DNA of 64,000 bases from Mesobacillus foraminis (GTDB lineage Bacteria > Bacillota > Bacilli > Bacillales > Cytobacillaceae). The notes below the pieces were generated by a model. That model made no database searches. It worked only from the letters and a program-made list of their open reading frames with translations, and was not told the origin of the DNA. A program made the position numbers and the translations under genes. The DNA lies in contig NZ_SLVV01000015.1 of assembly GCF_004340465.1 (NCBI RefSeq), forward strand, positions 1 through 64,000, in the 5' to 3' direction. Shown in pieces: positions 51,975 to 60,898 of the stretch. Positions within the stretch are counted from its first letter, which is position 1. Every line of letters begins with the position of its first letter.

Positions 51975-53453
51975 ATGGCAAGCAAATATAATGATGATAG
52001 TTTTATGCTTCATACGGATCTTTACCAAATTAATATGGTGGAGACGTATTGGCGGGATGGAATCCATAATCGCAGGGCCGTTTTCGAGCTCTTTTTCAGG
52101 AAGCTCCCTTTTGGAAATGGATATGCGGTCTATGCAGGGCTTGAGAAAATTGTCAGCATCATCAAGAACTTTAAGTTCACGGAGGATGATATAGAATATC
52201 TTAAATCCGAATGCGGGTACGGGGATGATTTTCTTGAATACCTTGCAAATATGAAGTTTACCGGAACAATCCGCTCCATGAAGGAAGGGGAAATTGTTTT
52301 TGCGGGTGAGCCGCTCATCAGAATTGATGCACCGCTTGCGGAAGCTCAGCTGATTGAAACGGTGCTCCTGAACATTGTTAATTATCAGACGCTGATTGCG
52401 ACGAAGGCTTCACGGATCAAGCATGTTCTTCTTAATGAGATGGCCCTTGAATTCGGTTCACGGCGTGCCCAGGAAATGGAGGCCGCCATCTGGGGTGCCC
52501 GCTCCGCCTATATTGCGGGGTTTGAAGCAACGAGCAATGTGAGGGCCGGCAAGGTATTTGGCATCCCGATTTCAGGTACCCATGCCCATTCCATGGTTCA
52601 GGCTTACCGCGATGAGTATACAGCCTTCCGCAAATATGCCGAGACACATAAGGATTGTGTTTTTTTAGTGGATACTTATGATACCCTTCGTTCCGGAGTG
52701 CCGAACGCCATTCGGGTGGCAAAGGAATTCGGGGATAAAATAAATTTTATCGGAATCCGTCTGGACAGCGGGGATCTGGCTTATTTATCCAAAGAAGCAA
52801 GAAGGATGCTTGATGAAGCAGGCTTCACGGAGGCGCATGTTGTGGCGTCCAGTGACCTTGATGAATACACGATCATGAACCTGAAAGCCCAGGGAGCGAA
52901 AATCGACACTTGGGGGATTGGGACAAAGCTAATCACTGCCTATGATCAGCCGGCGCTTGGGGCCGTTTATAAAATTGTCTCCATTGAAGACGAGAATGGG
53001 AAGATGAATGATACGATTAAAATCTCCTCAAACCCTGAAAAGGTGACAACTCCAGGCTTGAAGAAGGTCTACCGGATCATCAATCAAACCAACGGACGTT
53101 CGGAAGGGGATTATATCGCCCTTGAAGAGGAGAATCCTCAAGGCGAGGAACGCTTAAAAATGTTCCACCCGACCCATACGTATATCAGCAAGTTTGTAAC
53201 CAATTTTGAGGCGAGGGACCTCCACCAGGATATTTTTGTGAACGGCGAGCAGGTATATACCCTCCCGGATCTGGAAGAAATCAGAAAATACTCATCTGAC
53301 TCCCTAAACCTGTTGTGGGATGAATATCAGCGCTCACTTAACCCGGAGGAATATCCCGTGGACCTCAGCCAAAAATGCTGGGATAACAAGATGCGCAACA
53401 TTGAAGAAGTCAGGGACAAAGTCGCTGCTCTCGGAGAAAGTCATCATCGGTAA
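51975..53453 (+). CDS. pncB: Nicotinate phosphoribosyltransferase PncB
   Basis: A 492-residue enzyme joining nicotinate to PRPP to give nicotinate mononucleotide. The N-terminal MLHTDLYQINMVETYWRDG is family-specific. FGSRRAQEMEAAIWGARSAY and ISGTHAHSMVQAY contain the autophosphorylated His region, and IGIRLDSGDLAYLS binds phosphate. ATG 51975 has CGGAGG 8 nt upstream; the extension to 51948 is rejected. Follows pncA in the same operon. Confidence 0.95.
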   Translation: MASKYNDDSFMLHTDLYQINMVETYWRDGIHNRRAVFELFFRKLPFGNGYAVYAGLEKIVSIIKNFKFTEDDIEYLKSECGYGDDFLEYLANMKFTGTIRSMKEGEIVFAGEPLIRIDAPLAEAQLIETVLLNIVNYQTLIATKASRIKHVLLNEMALEFGSRRAQEMEAAIWGARSAYIAGFEATSNVRAGKVFGIPISGTHAHSMVQAYRDEYTAFRKYAETHKDCVFLVDTYDTLRSGVPNAIRVAKEFGDKINFIGIRLDSGDLAYLSKEARRMLDEAGFTEAHVVASSDLDEYTIMNLKAQGAKIDTWGIGTKLITAYDQPALGAVYKIVSIEDENGKMNDTIKISSNPEKVTTPGLKKVYRIINQTNGRSEGDYIALEEENPQGEERLKMFHPTHTYISKFVTNFEARDLHQDIFVNGEQVYTLPDLEEIRKYSSDSLNLLWDEYQRSLNPEEYPVDLSQKCWDNKMRNIEEVRDKVAALGESHHR

Positions 53454-53458
53454 AAATT

Positions 53459-53492
53459 AGGGCTGGCCTATATCGGGCTAGCCCTTCATTTC
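53459..53492 (+). terminator. Probable terminator after pncB
   Basis: AGGGCTGGCC pairs with GGCTAGCCCT (one mismatch) around TATATCG. The T run (TCATTT) is weak. Confidence 0.65.
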
Positions 53493-53602
53493 GCCTCCAA
53501 TCGACGAAAGTATGTTACTATAAAAACAGAAAATCCCCCGACAACATCTCAAAACTTCCCCCAAGAAATTAGAAAGTCTGCATTCGAAAGGAGCCATCAA
53601 TC

Positions 53603-55741
53603 TTGCTAAATCAAGCCCTTCAACATCTTAAAAACTATTTTGGCTATTCCTCCTTCCGCAATGGTCAGGAGCGGGCAATTACCTCTGTTCTGGAAGGAAA
53701 TAATACAGTCTGCGTCATGCCTACAGGCGGAGGGAAATCCATCGTCTATCAAATTCCGGCTTTGATCATGCCTGGAACCACTCTGGTTATTTCGCCTCTG
53801 ATCTCCCTTATGAAGGATCAGGTGGATACACTTCTGCAGCTGGGAATACCCGCCGCCTTTATCAATAGTTCCCTAAGTGCAAGGGAGGCGGCCGAAACAA
53901 TGGAAGAGGCTGTCCAGGGAGGGTACAAGCTTCTATATGTTGCGCCTGAACGCCTTGAATCACGGGAATTTACCGAGACGCTGAAACGAATCGATATCCC
54001 TCTTGTGGCAGTCGATGAGGCACACTGTATTTCCCAATGGGGCCACGATTTCCGGCCAAGCTATCTTCAGATTGCCCGGATGGTCAACAATTTGCCGGGG
54101 AACCCCGTGGTGCTGGCTCTGACTGCAACGGCAACACCTCAGGTTCGTGAGGATATTTGTGCTTCGCTTTACATCGATCCCGCCCATTCAGTCCTGACTG
54201 GGTTTGAACGGACCAATCTGTCCTTTTCGGTCATCAAAGGCCAGGACAGGCAAGCCTATCTGAAGGATTATGTGAAAAAGAACAGCAAAGAAGCAGGGAT
54301 TATCTATGCAGCAACCAGAAAGACCGTTGACCAGCTCCATGAATGGCTCCGTAAGGAAAATATTGATGCTGCGCGTTATCATGCAGGAATGAGCGACGCA
54401 GAGCGGTCTGCGGAACAAGAAAGGTTTCTCCAGGATAAAGCGGATGTAATGGTGGCGACTTCTGCATTTGGCATGGGCATCGATAAATCCAATATCCGCT
54501 ATGTGGTCCACTTTCAAATGCCAAAAAACATGGAAAGCTATTATCAGGAAGCAGGACGTGCAGGGCGTGATGGCCTGGACAGTGAATGTGTCCTCTTATA
54601 CTCTCCTCAGGATGTCCAGATTCAACGATTCTTGATTGACCAGTCCTCAGAGCAGGGAAGGATGTCACAGGAGCTTCAAAAGCTGCAGCAGATGGCAGAT
54701 TATTGCCATACGGAAAACTGCCTGCAGGCTTTTATCCTCGAGTATTTTGGGGAGCATGAAGCCTATGCCTGCGGACGCTGCGGAAATTGCACAGACTCGC
54801 GCTCAAGTGTTGAGGTTACCCGCGAAGCCCAGATGGTGCTGAGCTGCATCATCAGGATGGGCCAGAGGTTTGGCAAGGCATTGACCGCTGCAGTCCTGAC
54901 CGGGTCAAAAAATAAGAAAATAGTTGAACTTGGCTTTGATAAACTGCCAACCTACGGAATCATGAAGGATCAAAGTGCCAAACAGGCTGGCGAACTGATT
55001 GAATTCCTTATCTCTGCCAATTTGATCGGGGTGGAGCACGGGACTTATCCAACGATTTATGTGACAGCTGCCGGAAAGGATGTCCTTACTGGAAAGCAGC
55101 AGGTATTCCGGAAAGAAGCGGTGAAAATTCGCCAGGTATCGAATGACGATCCACTGTTTGAAGAACTGAGGCAGCTCAGGAAATCAGTGGCCGAAGCAGA
55201 GAAAGTGCCACCGTTTGTGATTTTCTCAGATTCCTCCCTGAAGGATATGTGCGCCAAGCTTCCTCAGGATAACGAGGAATTCGTTGGTGTTTCCGGCGTT
55301 GGTGCCAATAAGCTCGAAAAGTATGGAGAGGTATTTATCAAAGCCATCGCCGCTTATTGTGCCGCCCATCCTGAGAGAGAAAAGGTGCTTGCCCCATCCC
55401 AGCCTGCCAAGCCTGCGAAAAAGGCTGTCACCGATTCCCATCTTGAAACCTACAAGCTTCATCAGGAAGGGATGACTGTACCAGAAATAGCCGGAAAACG
55501 GGAGCTAGCGGAAAGTACAATTGAAAATCACTTGATGCAATGCATCCAGCATGGAATGGAAGTCGACTATAGCCTGTTGATACCTGAAGAATTCCTGGCG
55601 CTATTGGACGATGCAGTTGGAGAGGCTGGACGGGAAAGGCTCAAGCCGATCAAGGAATTGCTTCCGGATAAAATCAGCTATTTTATGATAAAAGCCTTTT
55701 TATACAAGCTGCGCGAAAAGGAGAAGGCTCCTGCAGAGTAA
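53603..55741 (+). CDS. recQ: ATP-dependent DNA helicase RecQ
   Basis: A 712-residue superfamily 2 helicase for recombination and repair. Walker A PTGGGKS (40-46), VDEAHCISQWGHDFRP (DEAH), and the arginine-finger motif VI YYQEAGRAGRDG are present. Then a Cys4 zinc-binding site (CHTENC, CGRCGNC), a winged-helix RQC region and an HRDC domain. The last 90 residues (LHQEGMTVPEIAGKRELAES) add a helix-turn-helix of the HTH_40 type, as in long Gram-positive RecQ forms. The start is TTG 53603, with AGGAG 9 nt upstream. It precedes rlmCD by 72 bp. Confidence 0.95.
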   Translation: MLNQALQHLKNYFGYSSFRNGQERAITSVLEGNNTVCVMPTGGGKSIVYQIPALIMPGTTLVISPLISLMKDQVDTLLQLGIPAAFINSSLSAREAAETMEEAVQGGYKLLYVAPERLESREFTETLKRIDIPLVAVDEAHCISQWGHDFRPSYLQIARMVNNLPGNPVVLALTATATPQVREDICASLYIDPAHSVLTGFERTNLSFSVIKGQDRQAYLKDYVKKNSKEAGIIYAATRKTVDQLHEWLRKENIDAARYHAGMSDAERSAEQERFLQDKADVMVATSAFGMGIDKSNIRYVVHFQMPKNMESYYQEAGRAGRDGLDSECVLLYSPQDVQIQRFLIDQSSEQGRMSQELQKLQQMADYCHTENCLQAFILEYFGEHEAYACGRCGNCTDSRSSVEVTREAQMVLSCIIRMGQRFGKALTAAVLTGSKNKKIVELGFDKLPTYGIMKDQSAKQAGELIEFLISANLIGVEHGTYPTIYVTAAGKDVLTGKQQVFRKEAVKIRQVSNDDPLFEELRQLRKSVAEAEKVPPFVIFSDSSLKDMCAKLPQDNEEFVGVSGVGANKLEKYGEVFIKAIAAYCAAHPEREKVLAPSQPAKPAKKAVTDSHLETYKLHQEGMTVPEIAGKRELAESTIENHLMQCIQHGMEVDYSLLIPEEFLALLDDAVGEAGRERLKPIKELLPDKISYFMIKAFLYKLREKEKAPAE

Positions 55742-55813
55742 TAGGTGATTTCGCATTTGCCTCCCTGATGTGATAAAATCGTGGATAGCGAATTTACTGC
55801 AAAGGAAGATTGG

Positions 55814-57184
55814 ATGAGCAAAACATTGCCGGTTCAAAAGAACGATTATATAGACGCAGAATTTACAGATTTGACGCACGATGGAGCGGGAGTTGCCAAG
55901 GTGGAAGGCTACCCGATTTTTGTGCCTGGAGGCCTGCCGGGCGAGAAGGCAAAGATCAAGGTCATTAAGGTAAATAAGGGCTATGGCTTTGGCCGTCTGG
56001 TGGAAATCCTTGAACGGAGCCATTTCCGCGTTGAAGTCTCCGAGGAAGATGCCCATAAATATGGAGGCTGCCAGCTTCAGCATATTAGCTACGAAGGACA
56101 GCTGGAATATAAGAAAAGCCAGGTGGAGCAAGTGCTCACTCGCATTGGTAAGCTGGATAATGTAAAAGTTCATCCTGTGCTTGGAATGGAGCATCCATGG
56201 CATTACCGGAATAAGGCGCAGGTGCCGGTAGGAGAAAAGGACGGAAAGCTGGTTGCCGGGTTTTTCAAGCCGCGCAGCCATGAAATCGTTGATACAGATG
56301 AAAGCCTGATCCAGCTTCCGGAGGTCAACGAGGCCATCCAGACCGTGAAGGAAATCTGCAGCGAGCTTGGCATCAAGGCTTATGATGAGCAAACCCATAA
56401 AGGCGATCTCCGCCATATCATGGCCCGCTACGGGAAACAGACAGGAGAGCTGATGGTGGTCCTGATTACCCGGACAGCGGAGCTTCCTCAAAAAAATCAG
56501 CTGATTGAAAAAATGACCGCCAGGCTTCCAAAGCTTAAGTCCATCGTCCATAATATCAATTCAAAACGGACAAACGTCATCTTAGGGGACAAAATCAACA
56601 TTCTTTGGGGCAATGAAGTCATTTATGATTATATTGGCAATGTGAAGTTTGCCATCTCGGCTTTAAGCTTTTATCAGGTGAACCCTGACCAGACCAAGGT
56701 GCTTTACGATAAAGCATTGGAATATGCAGGTCTCAGCGGGGGAGAAACAGTGATTGATGCTTATTGCGGCATCGGTACGATTTCATTGTTCCTTGCTCAA
56801 AAAGCCGGGAAGGTCTATGGAGTCGAAATTGTCCCGGAGGCAATCGAAGACGCCAAAAGGAATGCCGCCCTGAACGAAATCACCAACGCGAAATTTGCGG
56901 TGGGGGAAGCGGAGACGGTCATCCCCAAATGGTACGAAGATGGGGTCAGGGCAGATGTCCTTGTGGTGGACCCGCCGCGTAAAGGCTGTGATGAGGCATT
57001 GTTAAAAACAATCATTGAAATGAAGCCAAAGAAAGTCGTCTATGTCAGCTGCAACCCAGCAACGCTGGCCCGTGATTTGCGGATCCTGGAGGACGGAGGC
57101 TACACTACGCTCGAAGTGCAGCCGGTCGATATGTTCCCGCAGACAACACATGTAGAATGTGTTGCAAAGCTTGTGCTGAGATAA
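55814..57184 (+). CDS. rlmCD: 23S rRNA (uracil-5-)-methyltransferase RlmCD
   Basis: A 456-residue SAM-dependent RumA/TrmA-family enzyme; the B. subtilis ortholog (YefA) methylates U747 and U1939 of 23S rRNA. The N-terminal TRAM domain is about 10-70. The methylase domain has [13 protein letters not shown] (SAM site), [13 protein letters not shown], and catalytic Cys in [31 protein letters not shown] retains only one cysteine of the iron-sulfur set seen in E. coli RumA. ATG 55814 has AAAGGAAGA upstream. The frame from 55781 has no ribosome site. Confidence 0.94.
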   Translation: MSKTLPVQKNDYIDAEFTDLTHDGAGVAKVEGYPIFVPGGLPGEKAKIKVIKVNKGYGFGRLVEILERSHFRVEVSEEDAHKYGGCQLQHISYEGQLEYKKSQVEQVLTRIGKLDNVKVHPVLGMEHPWHYRNKAQVPVGEKDGKLVAGFFKPRSHEIVDTDESLIQLPEVNEAIQTVKEICSELGIKAYDEQTHKGDLRHIMARYGKQTGELMVVLITRTAELPQKNQLIEKMTARLPKLKSIVHNINSKRTNVILGDKINILWGNEVIYDYIGNVKFAISALSFYQVNPDQTKVLYDKALEYAGLSGGETVIDAYCGIGTISLFLAQKAGKVYGVEIVPEAIEDAKRNAALNEITNAKFAVGEAETVIPKWYEDGVRADVLVVDPPRKGCDEALLKTIIEMKPKKVVYVSCNPATLARDLRILEDGGYTTLEVQPVDMFPQTTHVECVAKLVLR

Positions 57185-57195
57185 TAAAATTTTAC

Positions 57196-57226
57196 GGCCT
57201 AGTAGGTGCATACTGGGCCATTTTTT
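57196..57226 (+). terminator. Terminator after rlmCD
   Basis: GGCCTAGTA (57196-57204) pairs with TACTGGGCC (57211-57219), one G-T pair, loop GGTGCA, then six T. Confidence 0.88.
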
Positions 57227-57357
57227 GTACCCGCATAGGAGACCTTGTAAAGTGTCTTTTAACAAAAAAGAACATACTTTGAGGTATGCCAATTGCGAGT
57301 AATTAGAGTAAAACTTTTTATTTTAACTCACAATAAAATAGGTTGTCAATAATAAAT

Positions 57358-57463
57358 TTGCAATATTTTTTAAAAATGTTATAATAGTCTTATAATGGTT
57401 TTTTTATCGTATCCGATCTCCGCTGTATTTTTTTGCAGATAGAATGATGGATACGTTTTTTTT
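57358..57463 (+). ncRNA. Possible short RNA or attenuated leader
   Basis: Promoter TTGCAA (57358-57363) and TATAAT (57380-57385), 16-bp spacer, would start near 57392. A terminator-like structure, CGTATCC (57408-57414) with GGATACG (57449-57455), followed by eight T, would stop it after about 70 nt. It may be a small RNA or an attenuator for the gene at 57592. Confidence 0.5.
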
Positions 57464-57519
57464 ATAACCTTTTTTAATCCGGAGAAAAAGCAAACAGTTG
57501 TGTGAACTTTAAAGGAAAG

Positions 57520-57553
57520 TTAGTTAAATAAATTGATCAATTTATTTAACTAA
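57520..57553. promoter_or_regulatory. Perfect 34-bp palindrome upstream of the Tudor-like gene
   Basis: Each 17-bp arm, TTAGTTAAATAAATTGA, is an exact inverted copy of the other, with no central spacer. It lies 38 bp before the ATG and after the terminator-like hairpin. An operator for a dimeric regulator is one reading, an RNA hairpin covering the leader another. Confidence 0.75.
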
Positions 57554-57591
57554 TAGGAACAGAGTTTTATTCTGCAAGGAGGACTAGAATA

Positions 57592-58446
57592 ATGAATCTA
57601 ATCAATAAGAAAGTTACACACAAGCGTTTTGGCATGGGAAGTATAGTTAAACAAAATGATTCTAGTATTGAAATACATTTCGCATCGGAAAATAAAAAGT
57701 TTGTTTTTCCCGATGTATTTGGAAATCACTTAAAACTTCATGATAAAAGTGTTGCTAATTCACTTGAAAAAATTCTGCAAAAAAAGGAATTGGAACGAAA
57801 GGAGGAAGAATGGAAGAAGGAAGAGGAAAAAAAACTGCAGCGAAAAAAACAGGAACTCCGCTTGGAACATGAAAAACTTATGAAAAATCATAAACTTCAT
57901 CCCGAATCACAAATGGTTTTTTGGTGTGACACAGAAGAACAGAATAGTTCTTTTTCAGAGTGGAAGGTTTTTTCAGGCGAAATAAAAAGTGGTACTAACA
58001 AGGGGAAGTCAAATAAACCCATCCGCCTGCACCAAAATAGCGCTGTCCTGTTAACAGCAGTAGATTCCAGCATGCCTGAAAGAGACAGACGTATCTTAGG
58101 TGTCTATATGGTAAATGAGGATTTTATCGGCAAGCTTTGTGAAGATGGATATATTCCCGCTCATTCAAAATACAGACTCCAACTTACTGAACAGGAATCG
58201 GATCAGATGCTTTTCTGGGAATATTACGTAAATGGAAAGCTGCCTCACAAAATGACATGGAATACAGGCAAATACCGTTATTTTGATAATTCATGGATGG
58301 CTCAAATTCTGATTGATATAGTTTCGTTGAAAAGTGACCCAAAAGAACGAGAGCAGGCACAAGAGTTTTTTGACCATTTTTGTAAAATGAACCGGATAAT
58401 AGCTCAAGAGTTACCAGACCCAAATGGCGCATTAATGCGTACTTAG
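57592..58446 (+). CDS. Unrecognised protein with Tudor/KOW-like N-terminus and coiled coil
   Basis: 284 residues. Residues 1-50 (INKKVTHKRFGMGSIVKQ, then IEIHF and KKFVFPDVF) resemble the Tudor-like C-terminal domain of PcrA and the CarD type. Residues 60-100 are a charged Lys/Glu coiled coil. The rest (HPESQMVFWCDTEEQ, MPERDRRILGVYMV, QMLFWEYYVNG) is a domain I cannot name. Similar proteins have, as I recall, been labelled malate synthase in databases; no such motifs are present. GGAGG lies 9 nt upstream. AT-rich compared with its neighbours, and isolated from any operon. Confidence 0.72.
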   Translation: MNLINKKVTHKRFGMGSIVKQNDSSIEIHFASENKKFVFPDVFGNHLKLHDKSVANSLEKILQKKELERKEEEWKKEEEKKLQRKKQELRLEHEKLMKNHKLHPESQMVFWCDTEEQNSSFSEWKVFSGEIKSGTNKGKSNKPIRLHQNSAVLLTAVDSSMPERDRRILGVYMVNEDFIGKLCEDGYIPAHSKYRLQLTEQESDQMLFWEYYVNGKLPHKMTWNTGKYRYFDNSWMAQILIDIVSLKSDPKEREQAQEFFDHFCKMNRIIAQELPDPNGALMRT

Positions 58447-59040
58447 GCCTCAGCCCAATAATATAAGAATGACCAGGGATTGACACACTTTTCTCACCAT
58501 TACCAATGGTGCCTGGCACTGTTTGCCGCGAGTTTGGTTTCGGGGGAGAATAACTAAAGTACAATGCAATTCCATTTTATTCATTTTCACTATTTAGTAA
58601 TTAAGCATTAAGTTCAAAAGTTACCTGTGGCTCATATTGAATTCCTACAACACTCTGGACGGGTGGAGTGTGTCGCGCAACTCGTTTTAATTGTGTAACT
58701 TTTAAAATAAACTAATGCTGTTACGACCCTGATCTCGCAAAAGATCCTTTTGCGAGATTGGGGCTTTTTCCTGTTAAACCCCTGTCAGTCATTGTTCTTC
58801 CAATCATTCCAGCCTTTTTAGCATTATTTTGAGAAGTGGAATTCTGGTTGGCGAGGTGGATTTTAGCAATAGTATTTTGGTTGTACAGAGAATGGGAAGA
58901 AGTTATAATTAACATTTCCGATCAGTTTATAAAAAGTGCTTAAGCATGGTATAACTGTAAAGAAGCAGGGACATTCTGCTTTTTAATTTTGGGACCTAGA
59001 GTTATTTGGTATCCCTTAATGAGAGGATTTGAATCTGAAT
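58447..59040. other. Gene-free spacer before dus
   Basis: It holds a GGTGCCTGGCAC motif near 58510, a stretch at 58649-58690 (CACTCTGGAC...GCGCAA) that has a diverged counterpart at 60200-60240 on the other side of dus, and the strong terminator at 58727-58769. No ORF is convincing. Confidence 0.5.
58727..58769 (+). terminator. Very strong terminator without an obvious gene
   Basis: CCCTGATCTCGCAAAAG (58727-58743) pairs almost completely with CTTTTGCGAGATTGGGG (58747-58763), loop ATC, then TTTTT. The nearest plus-strand gene ends 280 bp upstream. Confidence 0.88.
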
Positions 59041-60024
59041 ATGAAAGATAATTTTTGGCGTGATTTACCACGACCTTTTTTTATACTGGCACCAATGGAA
59101 GATGTAACCGATGTTGTTTTTCGCCATGTAGTGAGTGAAGCAGCAAGACCTGATGTATTTTTTACAGAGTTTACAAACTCGGAAAGTTATTGTCACCCAG
59201 AGGGGATTCGCAGTGTGCGCGGGCGTTTGACTTTTACAGAGGATGAACAGCCGATGGTAGCCCATATATGGGGAGATAAGCCTGAATACTTCCGGCAAAT
59301 GAGCATTGGAATGGCGGAACTAGGCTTTCGGGGGATCGATATCAATATGGGCTGTCCTGTCCCTAATGTGGCACAGCACGGCAAGGGAAGCGGCCTTATC
59401 CGTCGTCCAGAAGTTGCAGCAGATTTAATACATGCTGCAAAAGCAGGAGGGTTGCCCGTAAGTGTAAAGACAAGGCTTGGTTACACGGAGGTCGACGAAT
59501 GGCAGGACTGGCTGACACACATCTTGAAACAAGATATTGCTAATCTTTCCATTCATCTCCGTACAAGGAAGGAAATGAGCAAAGTAGATGCTCATTGGGA
59601 GCTGATCCCGGAAATCAAGAAACTTCGTGACCAGGTGGCACCGGATACACTTCTGACAATCAATGGGGATATTCCTGACCGTCAGACAGGCTTGAAGCTC
59701 GCCACCCAATATGGTGTTGACGGGGTGATGATTGGGCGCGGCATTTTCAGTAATCCATTTGCCTTTGAAAAGGAGCCGAAAGATCACAGCAGTAAGGAAT
59801 TGCTTGATCTCTTAAGGCTGCATCTGGATCTCCATGATAAATATTTAAACTTACAGCTGCGTTCGTTCAAGGCTCTTCATCGCTTTTTTAAGATCTATGT
59901 CAAAGGATTTCGAGGGGCGAGTGAATTAAGGAATCAGCTAATGAGCACAGAGTCTACAGATGAAGTGCGTGAATTGCTTAATCACTTTGAGTCAAAAAAT
60001 TTGGATGGAGTGGGGGAGCAGTAG
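59041..60024 (+). CDS. tRNA-dihydrouridine synthase (Dus family)
   Basis: A 327-residue flavin TIM-barrel enzyme, reducing uridine to dihydrouridine in tRNA loops. [14 protein letters not shown] begins the barrel. [13 protein letters not shown] holds the catalytic Cys, VSVKTRLGY binds substrate, and [14 protein letters not shown] binds the FMN phosphate. The C-terminal helical part is typical. I chose ATG 59041; TTG 59029 is too close to GAGAGG (59021-59026), but the spacing to 59041 is long, so the start is uncertain. Alone between repeat-bearing spacers. Confidence 0.9.
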   Translation: MKDNFWRDLPRPFFILAPMEDVTDVVFRHVVSEAARPDVFFTEFTNSESYCHPEGIRSVRGRLTFTEDEQPMVAHIWGDKPEYFRQMSIGMAELGFRGIDINMGCPVPNVAQHGKGSGLIRRPEVAADLIHAAKAGGLPVSVKTRLGYTEVDEWQDWLTHILKQDIANLSIHLRTRKEMSKVDAHWELIPEIKKLRDQVAPDTLLTINGDIPDRQTGLKLATQYGVDGVMIGRGIFSNPFAFEKEPKDHSSKELLDLLRLHLDLHDKYLNLQLRSFKALHRFFKIYVKGFRGASELRNQLMSTESTDEVRELLNHFESKNLDGVGEQ

Positions 60025-60240
60025 AAGTGTCCCCGTTCAAGGTGAAAGAAAAAGTGGTGTGCCCTCAAAAACGTTAGAGATTAGACGAAGCAGTTCATTG
60101 GCTGGTGTGAAGGCGGTATTGAACCGGAATCATGCCTGCCATTTTTTTTATATTCCGTTGTTTTCCTAAAATCACCAGCACCACTTGGGTCACCACATAC
60201 ACTCTGGACATATGGGAGCAGTGGCGCAATTAATTTTAAA
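60025..60240. other. Spacer after dus with decayed sequence
   Basis: No gene. The stretch 60200-60240 (CACTCTGGAC...GGCGCAATTAATTTTAA) resembles 58649-58690, so diverged direct repeats flank dus. Nothing else recognised. Confidence 0.4.
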
Positions 60241-60281
60241 AAAAGAAGCAGGCTCCTGATAAGGGAACCTGCTTCTTTCTC
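60241..60281 (+). terminator. Terminator downstream of dus
   Basis: AAGAAGCAGG and TCC pair with GGGA and CCTGCTTCTT around TGATAA, followed by TCT and G; the T run is short. Confidence 0.75.
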
Positions 60282-60354
60282 GTTTTGGGAGCTAAGAATC
60301 GGTTGTGAATCTCAAGGCTGTAAACAAGTAAAATTGGGAGTTGCATTCACGGGT

Positions 60355-60795
60355 GTCTACGTGACCTTTCTATGATCCAGATTAGCATCATGGTCAAGTA
60401 GAGGGCTTCTACGTGACCTTTCTCTAATCCAGATCAGCATCTCGGTCAAGTAGAGGGCTTCTATGTGACCTTTCTCTAATCCAGACCAGCACCTTGGTCA
60501 AGTAGGGGGCTTCTATGTGACCTTTCTCTAATCCAGACCGGCATCATGGTCAAGTAGAGGAGTCTACGTGCCCTTTCTCAAATCCAGACCGGTATCAAGG
60601 TCAAGTAGAGGGAGTCTACGTGACCTTTCTCTAATCCAGATCAGCATCTCGGTCAGGTAGAGGGTGTCTACGTGCCCTTTCTCTCATCCAGACCAGCATC
60701 ATGGTCAAGTAGAGGGCTTCTACGTGACCTTTCTCTAATCCAGATCAGGATCTTGGTCAAGTAGAGAGATTCTTCTTGCCCTTTATTCTATTCCA
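60355..60795. repeat. 52-bp tandem repeat array with palindromic units
   Basis: GTGACCTTT or GTGCCCTTT recurs at 60361, 60413, 60465, 60517, 60568, 60620, 60672 and 60724, with a last degenerate unit near 60776: a 52-bp period (one 51). Each junction forms a near-palindrome, GGTCAAGTAGA, about 5 nt, TCTACGTGACC (one mismatch). Junctions are separated by a conserved 25-bp segment, TTTCTCTAATCCAGATCAGC and onward. No ORF uses it. It ends about 105 bp before the sigma-fusion gene. Confidence 0.92.
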
Positions 60796-60831
60796 AACCA
60801 TCTGAGAATTCTTTATTTTATCTTACAGATA

Positions 60832-60860
60832 TTGTTAACCGCTTACCCACCTTATACAAT
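60832..60860 (+). promoter_or_regulatory. Promoter of the sigma/anti-sigma fusion gene
   Basis: TTGTTA (60832-60837) and TACAAT (60855-60860) have a 17-bp spacer, sigma-A-like. The -35 area also reads TTAACC, so the AAC element of ECF promoters is present, but no CGT-type -10 is visible. Confidence 0.55.
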
Positions 60861-60898
60861 TTAGGTATAAAGAGTTTGTTCAAGGGGGAAACACATTT

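Noticed and set aside
55700-56551. 283-residue minus-strand ORF over the recQ end and rlmCD
   Set aside because: Both plus-strand genes are highly conserved; the antisense frame has no ribosome site and no recognisable domain.
57592-58446. Malate synthase
   Set aside because: I recall similar proteins carrying this label, and aceA lies in the window, but the sequence has no malate synthase motifs and is far too short.
60355-60795. CRISPR array
   Set aside because: Palindromic repeats of about 27 bp with 25-bp gaps look right, but the gaps are nearly identical in all units, and no cas gene is in the window.
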